Shown piece by piece: positions 14,480-22,131 of a stretch of DNA of 27,947 bases. Under the pieces are notes generated by a model, which was not told the DNA's origin, ran no database searches, and saw only the letters and a list, made by a program, of their open reading frames with translations. The stretch comes from SICV01 sp964372375. Its GTDB lineage: Archaea; Nanobdellota; Nanobdellia; Pacearchaeales; GW2011-AR1. Made by a program: the position numbers and the translations under genes. Every line of letters begins with the position of its first letter. Positions within the stretch are counted from its first letter, which is position 1. The stretch spans positions 1 through 27,947 of the forward strand of contig CAYJQF010000006.1 in assembly GCA_964372375.1 (NCBI GenBank), given 5' to 3'.

Positions 14480-14854
14480 CTAAAATGCAACCTCATCAGC
14501 TGCCGCAGGCTTTGCTTTACTTGCTTTCTTTTCAGTAGTCGTATCAACATGCTCAGCTTTCCCTTCTGCACCAACCACTTCCAATTTTCCAAACTTTCCC
14601 GAGGTCAATTGCTTCTGCCCGTTGAATTCAGAAACATAGCCATTAGTTATTTTTATTTTATCTCCTACCTTGACTTTATCAATATCCTCATTCCATAAAC
14701 TTAATACAATCTCTCCAGATGCATCAATCACTTGCGCGCTCGCAACACGCAAGTCTTTTCCATACTTATTAAAGGTGCGAGGCTCAGAAATACTCTTCAC
14801 TTCTACTTCAATATCGACCTTCCCCTGAGCTGCTTTTAATTCAGAAATCATCAT
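14480..14854 (-). CDS. single OB-fold single-stranded DNA-binding protein
   Basis: This 124-residue protein has one OB fold at about 10-95: RTFNKYGKDLRVASAQVID (26-44), GEIVLSLWNEDIDKVKVGD (47-65) and NGYVSEFNGQKQLTSGKFG (71-89). This is the pattern of archaeal RPA/SSB-like proteins that coat single-stranded DNA in replication and repair. After a flexible Lys/Ala/Thr tail it ends in ADEVAF, acidic then Phe, resembling the protein-recruiting tip of bacterial SSB. The ATG at 14854 forms a 4-nt ATGA overlap with the upstream gene, so the two are probably translationally coupled; the second ATG at 14851 is an alternative. Confidence 0.9.
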   Translation of the reverse strand: MMISELKAAQGKVDIEVEVKSISEPRTFNKYGKDLRVASAQVIDASGEIVLSLWNEDIDKVKVGDKIKITNGYVSEFNGQKQLTSGKFGKLEVVGAEGKAEHVDTTTEKKASKAKPAAADEVAF

Positions 14855-15183
14855 ACTGCCGCCTCCGGACTGAGTCCTGCTTGCTGACTGGTGTTAAGAG
14901 GCTTCGTGCTCAAAGGAACAAGAGCAGTTACTAAATTCTTGCCATCGAGGGTGATATACAAAGGAATATCCTGGTTCTTATAACGCACCGTAACTTTGTA
15001 TAAGGTATGTTCCTTCACCACAGAAACGAGCGTTGCTTGACTTCCCTGTGCCTGAATGAAGGAGAACAAATGAGCAGCTGCTACAACAGCCCACGGATTA
15101 CGCTTAAACACGCGCACATACTTACCTATGGGAATTTCAATGCTGTCATTCTTCAAAGCAGATTCAGTTTTCTCATTCTTCAT
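14851..15183 (-). CDS. small protein coupled to SSB, unknown function
   Basis: The frame is open up to an ATG at 15237, but the ATG at 15183 is preferred because TATA-like TTTAAAAAT (15205-15213) is 26 nt away, giving 110 residues starting MKNEKTES. The sequence contains a helical NPWAVVAAAHLFSFIQAQG followed by strands (TLVSVVKEHTLYKVTVRYK, then IPLYITLDGKNLVTALVPL). The hydrophobic stretch is marginal for a membrane helix. No family is recognised. The stop overlaps the SSB start by 4 nt, which suggests matched expression and possibly a role with SSB. Confidence 0.7.
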   Translation of the reverse strand: MKNEKTESALKNDSIEIPIGKYVRVFKRNPWAVVAAAHLFSFIQAQGSQATLVSVVKEHTLYKVTVRYKNQDIPLYITLDGKNLVTALVPLSTKPLNTSQQAGLSPEAAV

Positions 15184-15265
15184 GCGAGCTTGAGTATTGA
15201 GTGCTTTAAAAATCTTTGGAAGCGTACGTAACAACATTTAATAAATCAGTTCCCTCAGAAGAGCA

Positions 15266-16576
15266 ATGGCATATGATATCGTGCTTGGCAGGGATGCCGC
15301 TGATAAAGAAAAGTTCGGCATGAAGGGGCTCATCTCGCTCGGCAAGGGTTATGTCAAAATGGGTCAGTACACATCCCTGTCAAATAACTTGAAGATGGAC
15401 GTTGCCCGCTCACATATCGTTTTAATTGCAGGCAAAAGAGGGTCGGGAAAATCATATTCATTGGGAGTCATCGCCGAGGAGCTGGCAAATCTGCCGCCTG
15501 AAAATGCAAAGAATATCTCCTCTCTGATTTTTGACACCATGGGCATCTTCTGGACTATGAAATACAAGAATGAAAAAGATGCTGCACTATTGAAAGAATG
15601 GAGCTTAGAGCCCAAAGCCGCACCAGTATGTGTGTTTGTCCCTTGGGGAAAAGCAGAAGAATATCAGGAAAAAAATATTCCCTATGATAAAACATTCTCG
15701 CTCAGAGCGTCAGAATTAGAAGCAGAAGATTGGATTACACTCTTTAATCTGAGTCTGACTAGCTTGCCTGGAGTTCTCATAGAGAATACGATTACCAACC
15801 TCAAAAGTACAACTTCCACATACGCACTTGCCGATGTACAACAAGCACTGGACCAGGACAGCAGAGCAACAAAAGAAACCAAAGATATTGTTTCAGCATT
15901 ATTTACTGCAGCAAATACCTGGGGTATCTTTTCAAAAACAGCAGAAGGCATCGAGATTCCTGCACTTATCAAAGCAGGTGAAACAACCGTGTTAGACGTC
16001 TCAGTCTATAGTTCCATTGGGGCATTCAACATCCGCGCTTTAGTCCTCTCTCTCATTTCCCGAAAACTTTTCAAAGAACGGATGGATGCGCGCAAGAAAG
16101 AAGAGTTGGAAGCATTGCAGCATGGACAAGACTATCTGTCCTATCGCCAAAAAAAAGAAAATCCCCTTATCTGGCTCTTTATTGATGAAGCACATGAATT
16201 TTTGCCCAAAGAAGGAACGACCCCTGCCACGGACGCACTCATACAACTGCTCCGGGAAGGTCGACAACCTGGTATTTCCTTGGTGCTTGCCACCCAACAA
16301 CCTGGCCAAATTCACAAAGACGTGATGTCTCAGGCAGATATAATCATCGCACATCGGGTTACTTCAAAAAGAGACCTTGAAGCATTGAATGAAATCATGC
16401 AATCATATGTACTTTCCTCTATTAAACAACAGATGGATGACCTTCCCAGTTACAAAGGTTCTGCCATCATTCTCGATGATAATTCCGAACGCCTCTACCC
16501 AATGCGTATCCGCCCAAGATTCACCTGGCATGGCGGAGAAGCTCCTACGTCTGTCAAGGCAGATCTAATCCTCTAA
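15266..16576 (+). CDS. HerA-like (DUF87) hexameric ATPase
   Basis: This 436-residue P-loop ATPase belongs to the HerA/FtsK-VirB4 division. It has Walker A AGKRGSGKSYSLGVIAEEL (55-73), Walker B LFIDEAHEFLP (304-314), the following LLREGRQPGISL (328-339) and the sensor ATQQPG (342-347). HerA proteins translocate DNA, often with NurA nuclease, in end resection; VirB4 relatives energise secretion or conjugation. No nurA is visible nearby, so the partner is unknown. A short N-terminal domain precedes the ATPase. TATA-like TTTAATAAA is about 25 nt before the ATG. The last codons and stop carry a direct repeat described separately. Confidence 0.92.
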   Translation: MAYDIVLGRDAADKEKFGMKGLISLGKGYVKMGQYTSLSNNLKMDVARSHIVLIAGKRGSGKSYSLGVIAEELANLPPENAKNISSLIFDTMGIFWTMKYKNEKDAALLKEWSLEPKAAPVCVFVPWGKAEEYQEKNIPYDKTFSLRASELEAEDWITLFNLSLTSLPGVLIENTITNLKSTTSTYALADVQQALDQDSRATKETKDIVSALFTAANTWGIFSKTAEGIEIPALIKAGETTVLDVSVYSSIGAFNIRALVLSLISRKLFKERMDARKKEELEALQHGQDYLSYRQKKENPLIWLFIDEAHEFLPKEGTTPATDALIQLLREGRQPGISLVLATQQPGQIHKDVMSQADIIIAHRVTSKRDLEALNEIMQSYVLSSIKQQMDDLPSYKGSAIILDDNSERLYPMRIRPRFTWHGGEAPTSVKADLIL

Positions 16577-16597
16577 CGTCTGTCAAGGCCCAGACGT
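16547..16597 (+). repeat. direct repeat with a hairpin at the end of the HerA-like gene
   Basis: The 14-mer ACGTCTGTCAAGGC occurs at 16547-16560 inside the last codons and again at 16576-16589, starting on the final base of the stop. The second copy with its flank forms a perfect 7-bp hairpin, ACGTCTG (16576-16582) and CAGACGT (16591-16597). Its core CTGTCAAGGC recurs at 16661-16670 within the next small gene. It may be a terminator or processing signal, but no T-run follows. Confidence 0.55.
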
Positions 16598-16642
16598 AAG
16601 TCTATCAAAAAGTTTAAATAGTTATAAAAAGGGAAAAAAACA

Positions 16643-16819
16643 ATGCCTACGTGGAGATATCTGTCAAGGCCTGAACAAGAACGAGAAGCACGGTTGTATC
16701 AAGAAAGTAATAAGACAGATATTGAGAGAAGAATTTCACAAGAGGGAACACCGGTGTCATCACAAGAACCAATCGACTTTAGAGTACTATTTACTGAGAG
16801 CGCACTTGGACTAAGCTAA
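16643..16819 (+). CDS. 58-residue small soluble protein
   Basis: The short frame reads MPTWRYLSRPEQERE at its start and LFTESALGLS at its end. It is charged, Glu/Arg/Gln-rich and has no hydrophobic segment. It is below the length many gene finders accept. Support comes from a TATA-like TTTAAATA (16613-16620) exactly 26 nt before the ATG, the leaderless spacing of its neighbours. Its last 9 nt overlap the 3' end of the convergent Trm5-like gene. Codons 6-9 contain the CTGTCAAGGC sequence repeated at the end of the HerA-like gene. No function is recognised. Confidence 0.6.
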   Translation: MPTWRYLSRPEQEREARLYQESNKTDIERRISQEGTPVSSQEPIDFRVLFTESALGLS

Positions 16820-17578
16820 GACCTGCACATCTGCCCGATACCTATACTTCCTGACTCCAATATCCCCTGCTTTTTTTACCCGCACTATTTTAATCTTCCG
16901 TTTTGCTTTCCGTGCCTCTTCTTCCAACAAAGTAGAGAGATGCTCAACTTCATCTTCAGCATAAAAGCCATAATAATGAATGATGCCTTTGTTCTTACTC
17001 TTTGGAAAAACAACGCTTAAAAAACTGTCTTTCAAATTCGGCCGCGCCATCACAATTCGGTCAAACTTTTCTTTGATGCGCGGCACTACTTTCTGCACAT
17101 CGCCCTGCACCACAGCAACAGAAACTTTATTTCGTTTCACATTTTCCAGCGCATACCTCGTACATGCCCTGCTCAATTCAACACTAACTACTTTTTTTGC
17201 TTTTCCAGCCTTCGCAATCACAATGGCATACGGAGCAACCCCCCCAAAAAGCACCAGCACCTGCTCTCCTTTTTTCACCATGCATGCCAGCTCTTTCCGC
17301 TCACTTGCAAGCCGAGGAGAAAAATAACAGCTATCTACATTGAATCGAAACGAGCACCCATTCTCCTTATACAACACCTCCTTGCTCTTGACACCTGCAA
17401 TCCACTTTGTCTGAGGGGTGCGCAGCCTCCCTTTAATTTTACCCACTTTTTCTACAACGGTAGTCACCTGCGCATGCTTATTCATAAAAGAAACAGCCCA
17501 GCGCTTCTTCGCACGGAGTGAAGTCTCTCTCTTGAATTTCACCAGCACCATATTCCCTAAGACATCGTATGCACTCAT
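16811..17578 (-). CDS. trm5: Trm5-like tRNA (guanine-37 N1) methyltransferase
   Basis: This 255-residue protein follows the Trm5/TYW2 layout: an N-terminal domain opening YDVLGNMVLVKF, then KVGKIKGRLRTPQTKWIAG (44-62), YKENGCSFRFNVDSCYFSPR (70-89), and a SAM fold with motif I EQVLVLFGGVAPYAIVIAK (105-123), VVSVELSR (130-137), GDVQKV (159-164) and DRIVMARPN (173-181), then IHYYGF (200-205). Trm5 makes m1G37, which prevents frameshifting. Motif I (usually DMFAGVGPF) and the post-strand 4 motif (usually NLP or NPP; here ARPN) are both divergent. Activity or substrate may differ from typical Trm5. TATA-like TTTTTATATCG is about 25 nt upstream. Confidence 0.85.
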   Translation of the reverse strand: MSAYDVLGNMVLVKFKRETSLRAKKRWAVSFMNKHAQVTTVVEKVGKIKGRLRTPQTKWIAGVKSKEVLYKENGCSFRFNVDSCYFSPRLASERKELACMVKKGEQVLVLFGGVAPYAIVIAKAGKAKKVVSVELSRACTRYALENVKRNKVSVAVVQGDVQKVVPRIKEKFDRIVMARPNLKDSFLSVVFPKSKNKGIIHYYGFYAEDEVEHLSTLLEEEARKAKRKIKIVRVKKAGDIGVRKYRYRADVQVLA

Positions 17579-17651
17579 ACCACTCTAAGGAAAGGACGAT
17601 ATAAAAACCTCTGCACAAAAAGTTTAAATACGCTTTTCGGTTTGAGCAGGT
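17579..17651. promoter_or_regulatory. divergent promoters, Trm5-like and two-helix membrane protein genes
   Basis: A minus-strand TTTTTATATCG near 17599-17607 and a plus-strand AGTTTAAATACG at 17621-17629 each lie 25-26 nt from their start codons. No Shine-Dalgarno sequence is present for either gene. Confidence 0.55.
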
Positions 17652-17906
17652 ATGAATAAAGTCCTGGGCTATGTGCTTGCAATCCTTGGCATCGTCGGCC
17701 TGCTCTTAACAGTAGAATCTATCAAGAAAATTCTCGGCATCACATTGCCTGCTTTCCTCTCCACAACCATGCTCACCACACTCAGCATCATTCTTCTTGC
17801 AATAGGCTTATTCATTCTTATTAAGCTGAAACAAAGCAGTGTAGTAAAAGAAGTGCCGATTTACCACGGCAAGGAAGTTGTGGGGTATAGACGAGTTGTT
17901 CAATAA
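17652..17906 (+). CDS. small two-helix membrane protein
   Basis: This 84-residue protein has membrane segments at about 5-20 (LGYVLAILGIVGLLLTV) and 40-60 (MLTTLSIILLAIGLFILIKL), separated by a short loop with KKILGITLPAF. A cytoplasmic tail of about 22 residues ends KEVPIYHGKEVVGYRRVVQ. No signal peptide cleavage site is evident. The gene opens the membrane-protein block of this window and is transcribed from its own TATA box, 26 nt upstream. Function is unknown. Confidence 0.75.
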   Translation: MNKVLGYVLAILGIVGLLLTVESIKKILGITLPAFLSTTMLTTLSIILLAIGLFILIKLKQSSVVKEVPIYHGKEVVGYRRVVQ

Positions 17907-18063
17907 ACAACTCCCTAACAAGCCAGAGAGCATCTTAGAAAGAAAAAATAAGTATTTTTAAATACTAACGTAACTTCAGCGAACAGTAGCTATTAATTCT
18001 TTGATACAGAGCACTAAAATCTCTTTTCTGCTGGATGCCCAAGAAATACTATGTTTAGAGAAT
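17907..18063 (+). other. intergenic region, possible small RNA or decayed frame
   Basis: The palindrome AGTATTTTTAAATACT contains a TATA-like element centred near 17958, which would start transcription near 17984, but no good start codon follows. TTCTGCTGGATGCCCAAGA (about 18025-18043) resembles TCCTGCTGGACGCTAAGA in the gap before the gene at 20046; both can be read as FLLDA-(Q/K). Whether this is a non-coding RNA, a decayed frame or chance cannot be decided by eye. Confidence 0.25.
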
Positions 18064-18825
18064 CTACGGAACATCTGCTCCTAATCGATGCAAGTGCGCT
18101 TCAATATCAGTTCTTCGCCTTGTTGCTTCAGGAGTATCCACACTTAAGATATGAAGATACTCTGCCTGTAATCCGGCAATCGTGCGTGCCCGCGCACTCT
18201 TGTAAAACATGCTTAACTCATGCGCAAAGAAATACTGATGAATCGCTTTATCAAAGAAAATGCACAACGCAATGAGAAGAAGACCTGAGAGATAAATATA
18301 CTTGCCAATTTGAGACAATTCCTTGAACCTGCTGATAAACAGCGCAACAAACACGATGCCGAAGAATGCCCAGGCAAGCCGTCTTCCGATACCTCCCATT
18401 TTTGCCGCATGCAGGGCAAAGAACAGCACGAGAAAAGGCAGAGCAGTAGTGAGCACAATGCCTAACGTGCCGTACGGTAAGAGGATTCCTTTCGTAAGCT
18501 CATTCTCTGAAATAAAGCGGGCAGCAAAAAAAGAGATGACAAAAGCCACCATAGTTACTACGCCGCCTTGCTCGCCCAAACGAGGGACAAACTTCAAGGA
18601 AGCACGGACAAGGATAAACAACAAGACAAACAGCAGAATCTTTGTAAGCAAGAACTCATCACTCGAAGCGACTCCGAAGAGCGCGCTAAAGATAGGAATG
18701 AAGATATCTTTGACACTTTGAACAACTTGCTGCACAAAACTGCCAACATCAGAAAAGCCTGACTGCGCACTCGCCAAAGGAACGAACAGCAAGGAAACAA
18801 GGAAACTGAACCTCTTTGCGAACAT
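18064..18825 (-). CDS. polytopic membrane protein with signal peptide, envelope cluster member
   Basis: The frame is open to 19077, but the real start is probably the ATG at 18825: it begins a clear signal peptide (MFAKRFSFLVSLLFVPLASA, then Q21), and TATA-like TTTTTAAAT (18847-18855) is 26 nt upstream. The 253-residue product has an outside segment (21-57), about five membrane helices (59-80, 88-104, 114-139, 149-165, 176-192) and a basic cytoplasmic tail. Helices 1-3, with YGTLGIVLTTALPFLVLFF (118-136), align by eye with YSALGMTLLLFFPFLILGFF in the divergent neighbour, so the two are probably homologues. Function is unknown. Confidence 0.8.
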   Translation of the reverse strand: MFAKRFSFLVSLLFVPLASAQSGFSDVGSFVQQVVQSVKDIFIPIFSALFGVASSDEFLLTKILLFVLLFILVRASLKFVPRLGEQGGVVTMVAFVISFFAARFISENELTKGILLPYGTLGIVLTTALPFLVLFFALHAAKMGGIGRRLAWAFFGIVFVALFISRFKELSQIGKYIYLSGLLLIALCIFFDKAIHQYFFAHELSMFYKSARARTIAGLQAEYLHILSVDTPEATRRRTDIEAHLHRLGADVP

Positions 18826-18927
18826 CTCTCTTACATGCATGCTCAATTTAAAAACGTTCGTTTTAGCAGATGAATAGCTACATTCTACAAGAATAAGATT
18901 TATAAAGAACTCTTCCTCTAGAAACGC
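18826..18927. promoter_or_regulatory. divergent promoters of two homologous membrane protein genes
   Basis: Minus-strand TTTTTAAAT (18847-18855) and plus-strand TTTATAAAG (about 18898-18906) each lie 26 nt from their start codons. ATGAATAGCTACA (18870-18882) sits at the exact midpoint, around 18876. Its complement TGTAGCTATTCAT resembles sequences in other divergent gaps of this window. Confidence 0.5.
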
Positions 18928-19860
18928 ATGACTATGAAAAAGAGCGGCGTTCTTATTACTGTATTCGTGCTCGCCTCCTTCTTGCTTTCCCTTGTTGCTG
19001 TTGCCGCACAACAGTACTTTACCGATGGTGGAAAAGAATTCTATAAAGATGCTTCTGGTAAAGTATTTGAGGTCCAAGCTGATGGTACTGAAGTACCGGT
19101 AGTTGCTGGCTCATCCGCCGCTGCTACAAGCAGCGGAACGGGAAACTTCTGGCAAGAGAGGTATGACCTCTGGCTGCACGGATACAGTTCAACAAACTTC
19201 AACCTTGCAGGAGAAACGCTGAAGTGGCTTGTTTTACTGCTTATCATTGCTTTGGTCTATTCCGCCCTAGCACAAGCACAGTTCCCTGATAATATGATAG
19301 CACGCTTAGTAGTAGCACTGGTGATAGGTATTTTAGCAACCTTCCTGTTAACAAGTGAAGACCTCTTGACCGCAATGCAATCCTACTCTGCACTTGGCAT
19401 GACTTTGCTCCTCTTCTTCCCCTTCCTCATTCTCGGTTTCTTTACCATTGTCACGGCAAGCGCCGCCAACCCGTTCGGCATTTTCATTCAGAAAATTCTT
19501 TGGGTAATCTACTCCATCTACTTAATCCTCAACAGCCTGATCATATTGGTATTAATGAATACCAAAACAGGAGGCAATGCCTTCTGGAGTTTCTTCAAAG
19601 ACTATCTGGTAACACCACTCTTAGGAGGCCAAGCATCTCCCGCACTCAATCAAGCAGTAGCTAATGCAAATGGAGTGGCTTTGGTCGTCATGATTATAGC
19701 AGCTATTGTCGCACTCACCATCACCAGGGGCGACAACTTCTTAATCGCCTGGCTTGCTAGCCAGAAAGCGGAAGCAGACATTCTGAAAGAAAAGATGAAA
19801 GTAAAGCGTTCAAGCGGTTATGACAAAATTCGGTCTGATGAAGTTGAAGGCAAAGAATAG
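18928..19860 (+). CDS. polytopic membrane protein with signal peptide, envelope cluster member
   Basis: This 310-residue protein has a signal peptide (about 1-27, ending VAVAA, then QQY). An exported segment of about 70 residues follows, with a Ser/Ala/Thr-rich stretch near 60-72 and aromatic FWQERYDLWLHGY. There are about five membrane helices (98-117, 125-143, 156-178, 186-210, 248-267) and a charged cytoplasmic tail. Helices 1-3 resemble the divergent neighbour at 18064-18825. TATA is 26 nt before the ATG. No enzyme motif is seen; a structural or channel-like role in a membrane complex is a guess from topology and neighbours. Confidence 0.8.
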   Translation: MTMKKSGVLITVFVLASFLLSLVAVAAQQYFTDGGKEFYKDASGKVFEVQADGTEVPVVAGSSAAATSSGTGNFWQERYDLWLHGYSSTNFNLAGETLKWLVLLLIIALVYSALAQAQFPDNMIARLVVALVIGILATFLLTSEDLLTAMQSYSALGMTLLLFFPFLILGFFTIVTASAANPFGIFIQKILWVIYSIYLILNSLIILVLMNTKTGGNAFWSFFKDYLVTPLLGGQASPALNQAVANANGVALVVMIIAAIVALTITRGDNFLIAWLASQKAEADILKEKMKVKRSSGYDKIRSDEVEGKE

Positions 19861-20045
19861 CACTTCTGAGTAAAAACTCTAAAAATCAGAGTAACCTTTG
19901 ATGTATCAAAGAAAGAGCATAGTCTGTTAGTAACGCATACAGCAACGCTTGCTAGCATACGAGAGATAATGACTGTTCAGTATCATTTCCTGCTGGACGC
20001 TAAGAGCATAAAAAGCTATTTAAACATCCTTCTGCTTTTCAGCCC
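19861..20045 (+). other. 185-bp gap with hairpins and a partial repeat
   Basis: Near its start are ACTCT/AGAGT and CTTTGAT-GT-ATCAAAG inverted repeats, the second a strong 7-bp arm pair that could end the upstream transcript. TCCTGCTGGACGCTAAGAGC resembles sequence in the gap 17907-18063. A 26-codon frame (MTVQYHFLLDAKS...) exists but lacks good support. The TATA-like TATTTAAAC near 20017-20025 belongs to the downstream gene. Confidence 0.3.
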
Positions 20046-20825
20046 ATGAAGCTGATGCAAAAGAGGGTGCTTATCCTGTTTCTCTTCTTAGTTCTATTCT
20101 TTGGGTTTTTTTCTCTCGTGCAAGCACAAGCAGATAAAGAAATAAACAAAAATCCTAATTATCCTCCCACACTTTCCATCTGGCAGAAAGTCTCCATCTA
20201 CCTCTTCGGCACTGATGGCAATCAAAACATTATCCAAAGAGCCCTGGCAACCGTAGGATATGGAGAAATTACCTGGAACGAGTTTCTCAGTAGACTCGTA
20301 TCAATCATTATTGCAGCACTCATCTGTTTTCTGCTCTTAGCAGCAATTGCCTGGACATTTTCAACTTCAGAATATAAAGACATTCTACTCTTACACGGCA
20401 TTGCTGGTTTGAATATAAAAAAATTTGTAGTGCTCTACACAGTCCTAGTAGGAGCACTCTTTGTCTTCCTCAATCTGCCTTTCATCAGTTTCTTCAAACC
20501 TCTGCTCTGGCCGCTCTTCACCGATTTCGGGCAAGGCCTCTTCAAACCATTCACGTTCATCTATACGAAAGACAATGGCTTCTTTAGTATAGTTGGAGCA
20601 ACCTACGCACTCATGATTCTGCGCGGCATCGCCTTAGGCATCACTTCCTTCTTCATCATCAGCATAGTCACTATCTTGCTTCACGCACGCAGACTTATCA
20701 TTCAGATTTACTATGAAATTAAAGGAGAGCAATCCAGGTACAAGGCCCAGCAAGGCGCACAAGATGTCTTAAACTTCCTGCGAGTTGCACAGGCAGGCGG
20801 GGAAAATATCAGAAAGAAGCCTTAA
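20046..20825 (+). CDS. polytopic membrane protein with signal peptide, envelope cluster member
   Basis: This 259-residue protein has a signal peptide (basic start MKLMQKR, hydrophobic core 8-24, likely cut after VQA27, leaving QAD). Next come an exported region (28-80) with SIWQKVSIYLFGTDGNQN, membrane helices at about 84-104, 126-150 and 178-212 (one or two spans), and a basic cytoplasmic tail. Topology and N-terminal style match the genes at 18064, 18928 and 22132. TATA is 26 nt upstream. Its stop lies 5 bp from the end of the convergent Pro-rich gene. No known family is recognised. Confidence 0.8.
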   Translation: MKLMQKRVLILFLFLVLFFGFFSLVQAQADKEINKNPNYPPTLSIWQKVSIYLFGTDGNQNIIQRALATVGYGEITWNEFLSRLVSIIIAALICFLLLAAIAWTFSTSEYKDILLLHGIAGLNIKKFVVLYTVLVGALFVFLNLPFISFFKPLLWPLFTDFGQGLFKPFTFIYTKDNGFFSIVGATYALMILRGIALGITSFFIISIVTILLHARRLIIQIYYEIKGEQSRYKAQQGAQDVLNFLRVAQAGGENIRKKP

Positions 20826-20829
20826 AAAA

Positions 20830-22011
20830 TTACCAGAGTTCTCCCATTCTCTGATACATTGCTTGAAAAGAAAGGTTTCCGCTGGCATGCTTTTTTTGCT
20901 CATCATATGCAATTTCAAATGCCTTGCCGTAAACATTCTCCCAAAGATAAAGAGCACGACCCATACTGACATTCTTGCCCTCACGTTCACTCTGCTCATA
21001 CTTTAATTTATAGATACCAGCAAGCTCATACAACTCATCCGAAGACATATCAGAATGTAGTAATTGCCGCATGTTTGGGTCAGCAAACAAAGCACCTTTG
21101 CTATCCTGAGCAATATCTTCTAACTGTGCTTGAGGAATGTTAGTAAAAGCAATATCTTCCATACTTCCTAAGACCGGTGCACTCGCCAAAGCAGATAACC
21201 GTGCCTCTGACTTTCCAGTCATCGCATCAACATAGACTTGCCTCTGTGCTAGCGAAGCCAGATATGTATGCGAAGGTATCGTGCCAGTATATACTGTACC
21301 GGTAAGAGAAGATGCTGGTACAAGAGATGAAGTGCTCGTAACTATAGGAATTATTGAAGTAGAATGTGGGGCTGCTCCAGGTGCAGGGGAAGCAGCACTT
21401 GGCGTGCCTGCTGGAGATGGGGGAGTTGCTGGACTAGGAGCAGGACCAGGACTTGGCGTGCCTGCTGTTGGTGAAGGAAAAACAGTAATAACTGGAGGAA
21501 CTGGACCTCGATACGGTCTGCCTCTAGGAATAGGACCACCGCGACCACCTGCAGCACTAGCTGCCCGACGACGAGCATTATGCGCAGAAGTATGTATATA
21601 GGCATTCACCAAAACCGGAGTATACTGGATAGCAAACTTAGCCAAACCGCGAGCAAGTCCATACGCGCCTCGAAGTAAGAACGCACCGGTTTTGCCAATA
21701 CCAGATGCAATACCAGCACCTACCTTATAGATGCCTTGTGCAAGATCCTTCCGATGCTGATGCCTTTGCTCTTTCCGAGCTGATCTCACTTCATCACTAT
21801 GCCTTTTTACTGCAATGAACGTGTCAACTGCAATGCTCTTTGCAGCCGCCGTATCCATTGTCTGCTCATTCCGCATTTGCATAAACGTATCTCCCCATGC
21901 AGCCAAGCCTTCTAATCCCGGTCTCCGAGAACGGTTGCTGGCTTCTCCTAATCGGCCAAGCAAAGATACATAATAATCTCCAAATCTTCCTCTTGGTACT
22001 GTTGTATTCAT
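20830..22011 (-). CDS. soluble protein with a Pro/Ala/Ser-rich linker, inside the membrane cluster
   Basis: This 393-residue protein has no signal peptide. The N-terminal part (1-90) is charged and helical, followed by a Gly-rich amphipathic segment (about 92-140, with GAGIASGIGKTGAFLLRGAY) that could lie on a membrane. Residues 160-225 form a low-complexity Pro/Ala/Ser/Gly/Thr linker. The C-terminal part (from about 275) is helical and acidic, with SSDELYELAGIYKLKYEQSE. It reads like a cytoplasmic scaffold with two modules on a flexible tether. TATA-like TTTATAAAC is 26 nt before the ATG, divergent from the next membrane gene. Function is unknown. Confidence 0.8.
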   Translation of the reverse strand: MNTTVPRGRFGDYYVSLLGRLGEASNRSRRPGLEGLAAWGDTFMQMRNEQTMDTAAAKSIAVDTFIAVKRHSDEVRSARKEQRHQHRKDLAQGIYKVGAGIASGIGKTGAFLLRGAYGLARGLAKFAIQYTPVLVNAYIHTSAHNARRRAASAAGGRGGPIPRGRPYRGPVPPVITVFPSPTAGTPSPGPAPSPATPPSPAGTPSAASPAPGAAPHSTSIIPIVTSTSSLVPASSLTGTVYTGTIPSHTYLASLAQRQVYVDAMTGKSEARLSALASAPVLGSMEDIAFTNIPQAQLEDIAQDSKGALFADPNMRQLLHSDMSSDELYELAGIYKLKYEQSEREGKNVSMGRALYLWENVYGKAFEIAYDEQKKHASGNLSFQAMYQRMGELW

Positions 22012-22131
22012 GCTTTTTCAGAGAAAAAGAGGTTTATAAATCTTTCTATTTTGTAACCACTCAATAGTAACTATTAGAACAAGAAAGAGGGCGTACTAAA
22101 TCTTTAAATTGGCATGCAAACTTACTAAGAG
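22012..22131. promoter_or_regulatory. divergent promoters, Pro-rich protein and coiled-coil membrane protein genes
   Basis: Minus-strand ATTTATAAACC (about 22032-22041) and plus-strand CTTTAAATT (22102-22110) each lie 26 nt from their starts. A 13-bp palindrome AATAGTAACTATT (22063-22075) sits almost exactly midway and resembles the midpoint sequences of other divergent gaps in the window. Confidence 0.5.

Noticed and set aside
18051..18275. A 74-codon plus-strand frame
   Set aside because: It lies antisense to the signal-peptide membrane protein gene, whose composition and topology are clearly real; no TATA box is at the right distance.
18826..19077. N-terminal extension of the 18064-18825 membrane protein to 19077
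   Set aside because: It would run over the divergent promoter and the start of the neighbouring gene, and place a signal peptide in the middle of the protein.
21281..21601. A Gly/Ala/Pro-rich plus-strand frame of 106 codons
   Set aside because: It is the antisense shadow of the Pro/Ala-rich linker of the 20830-22011 gene.
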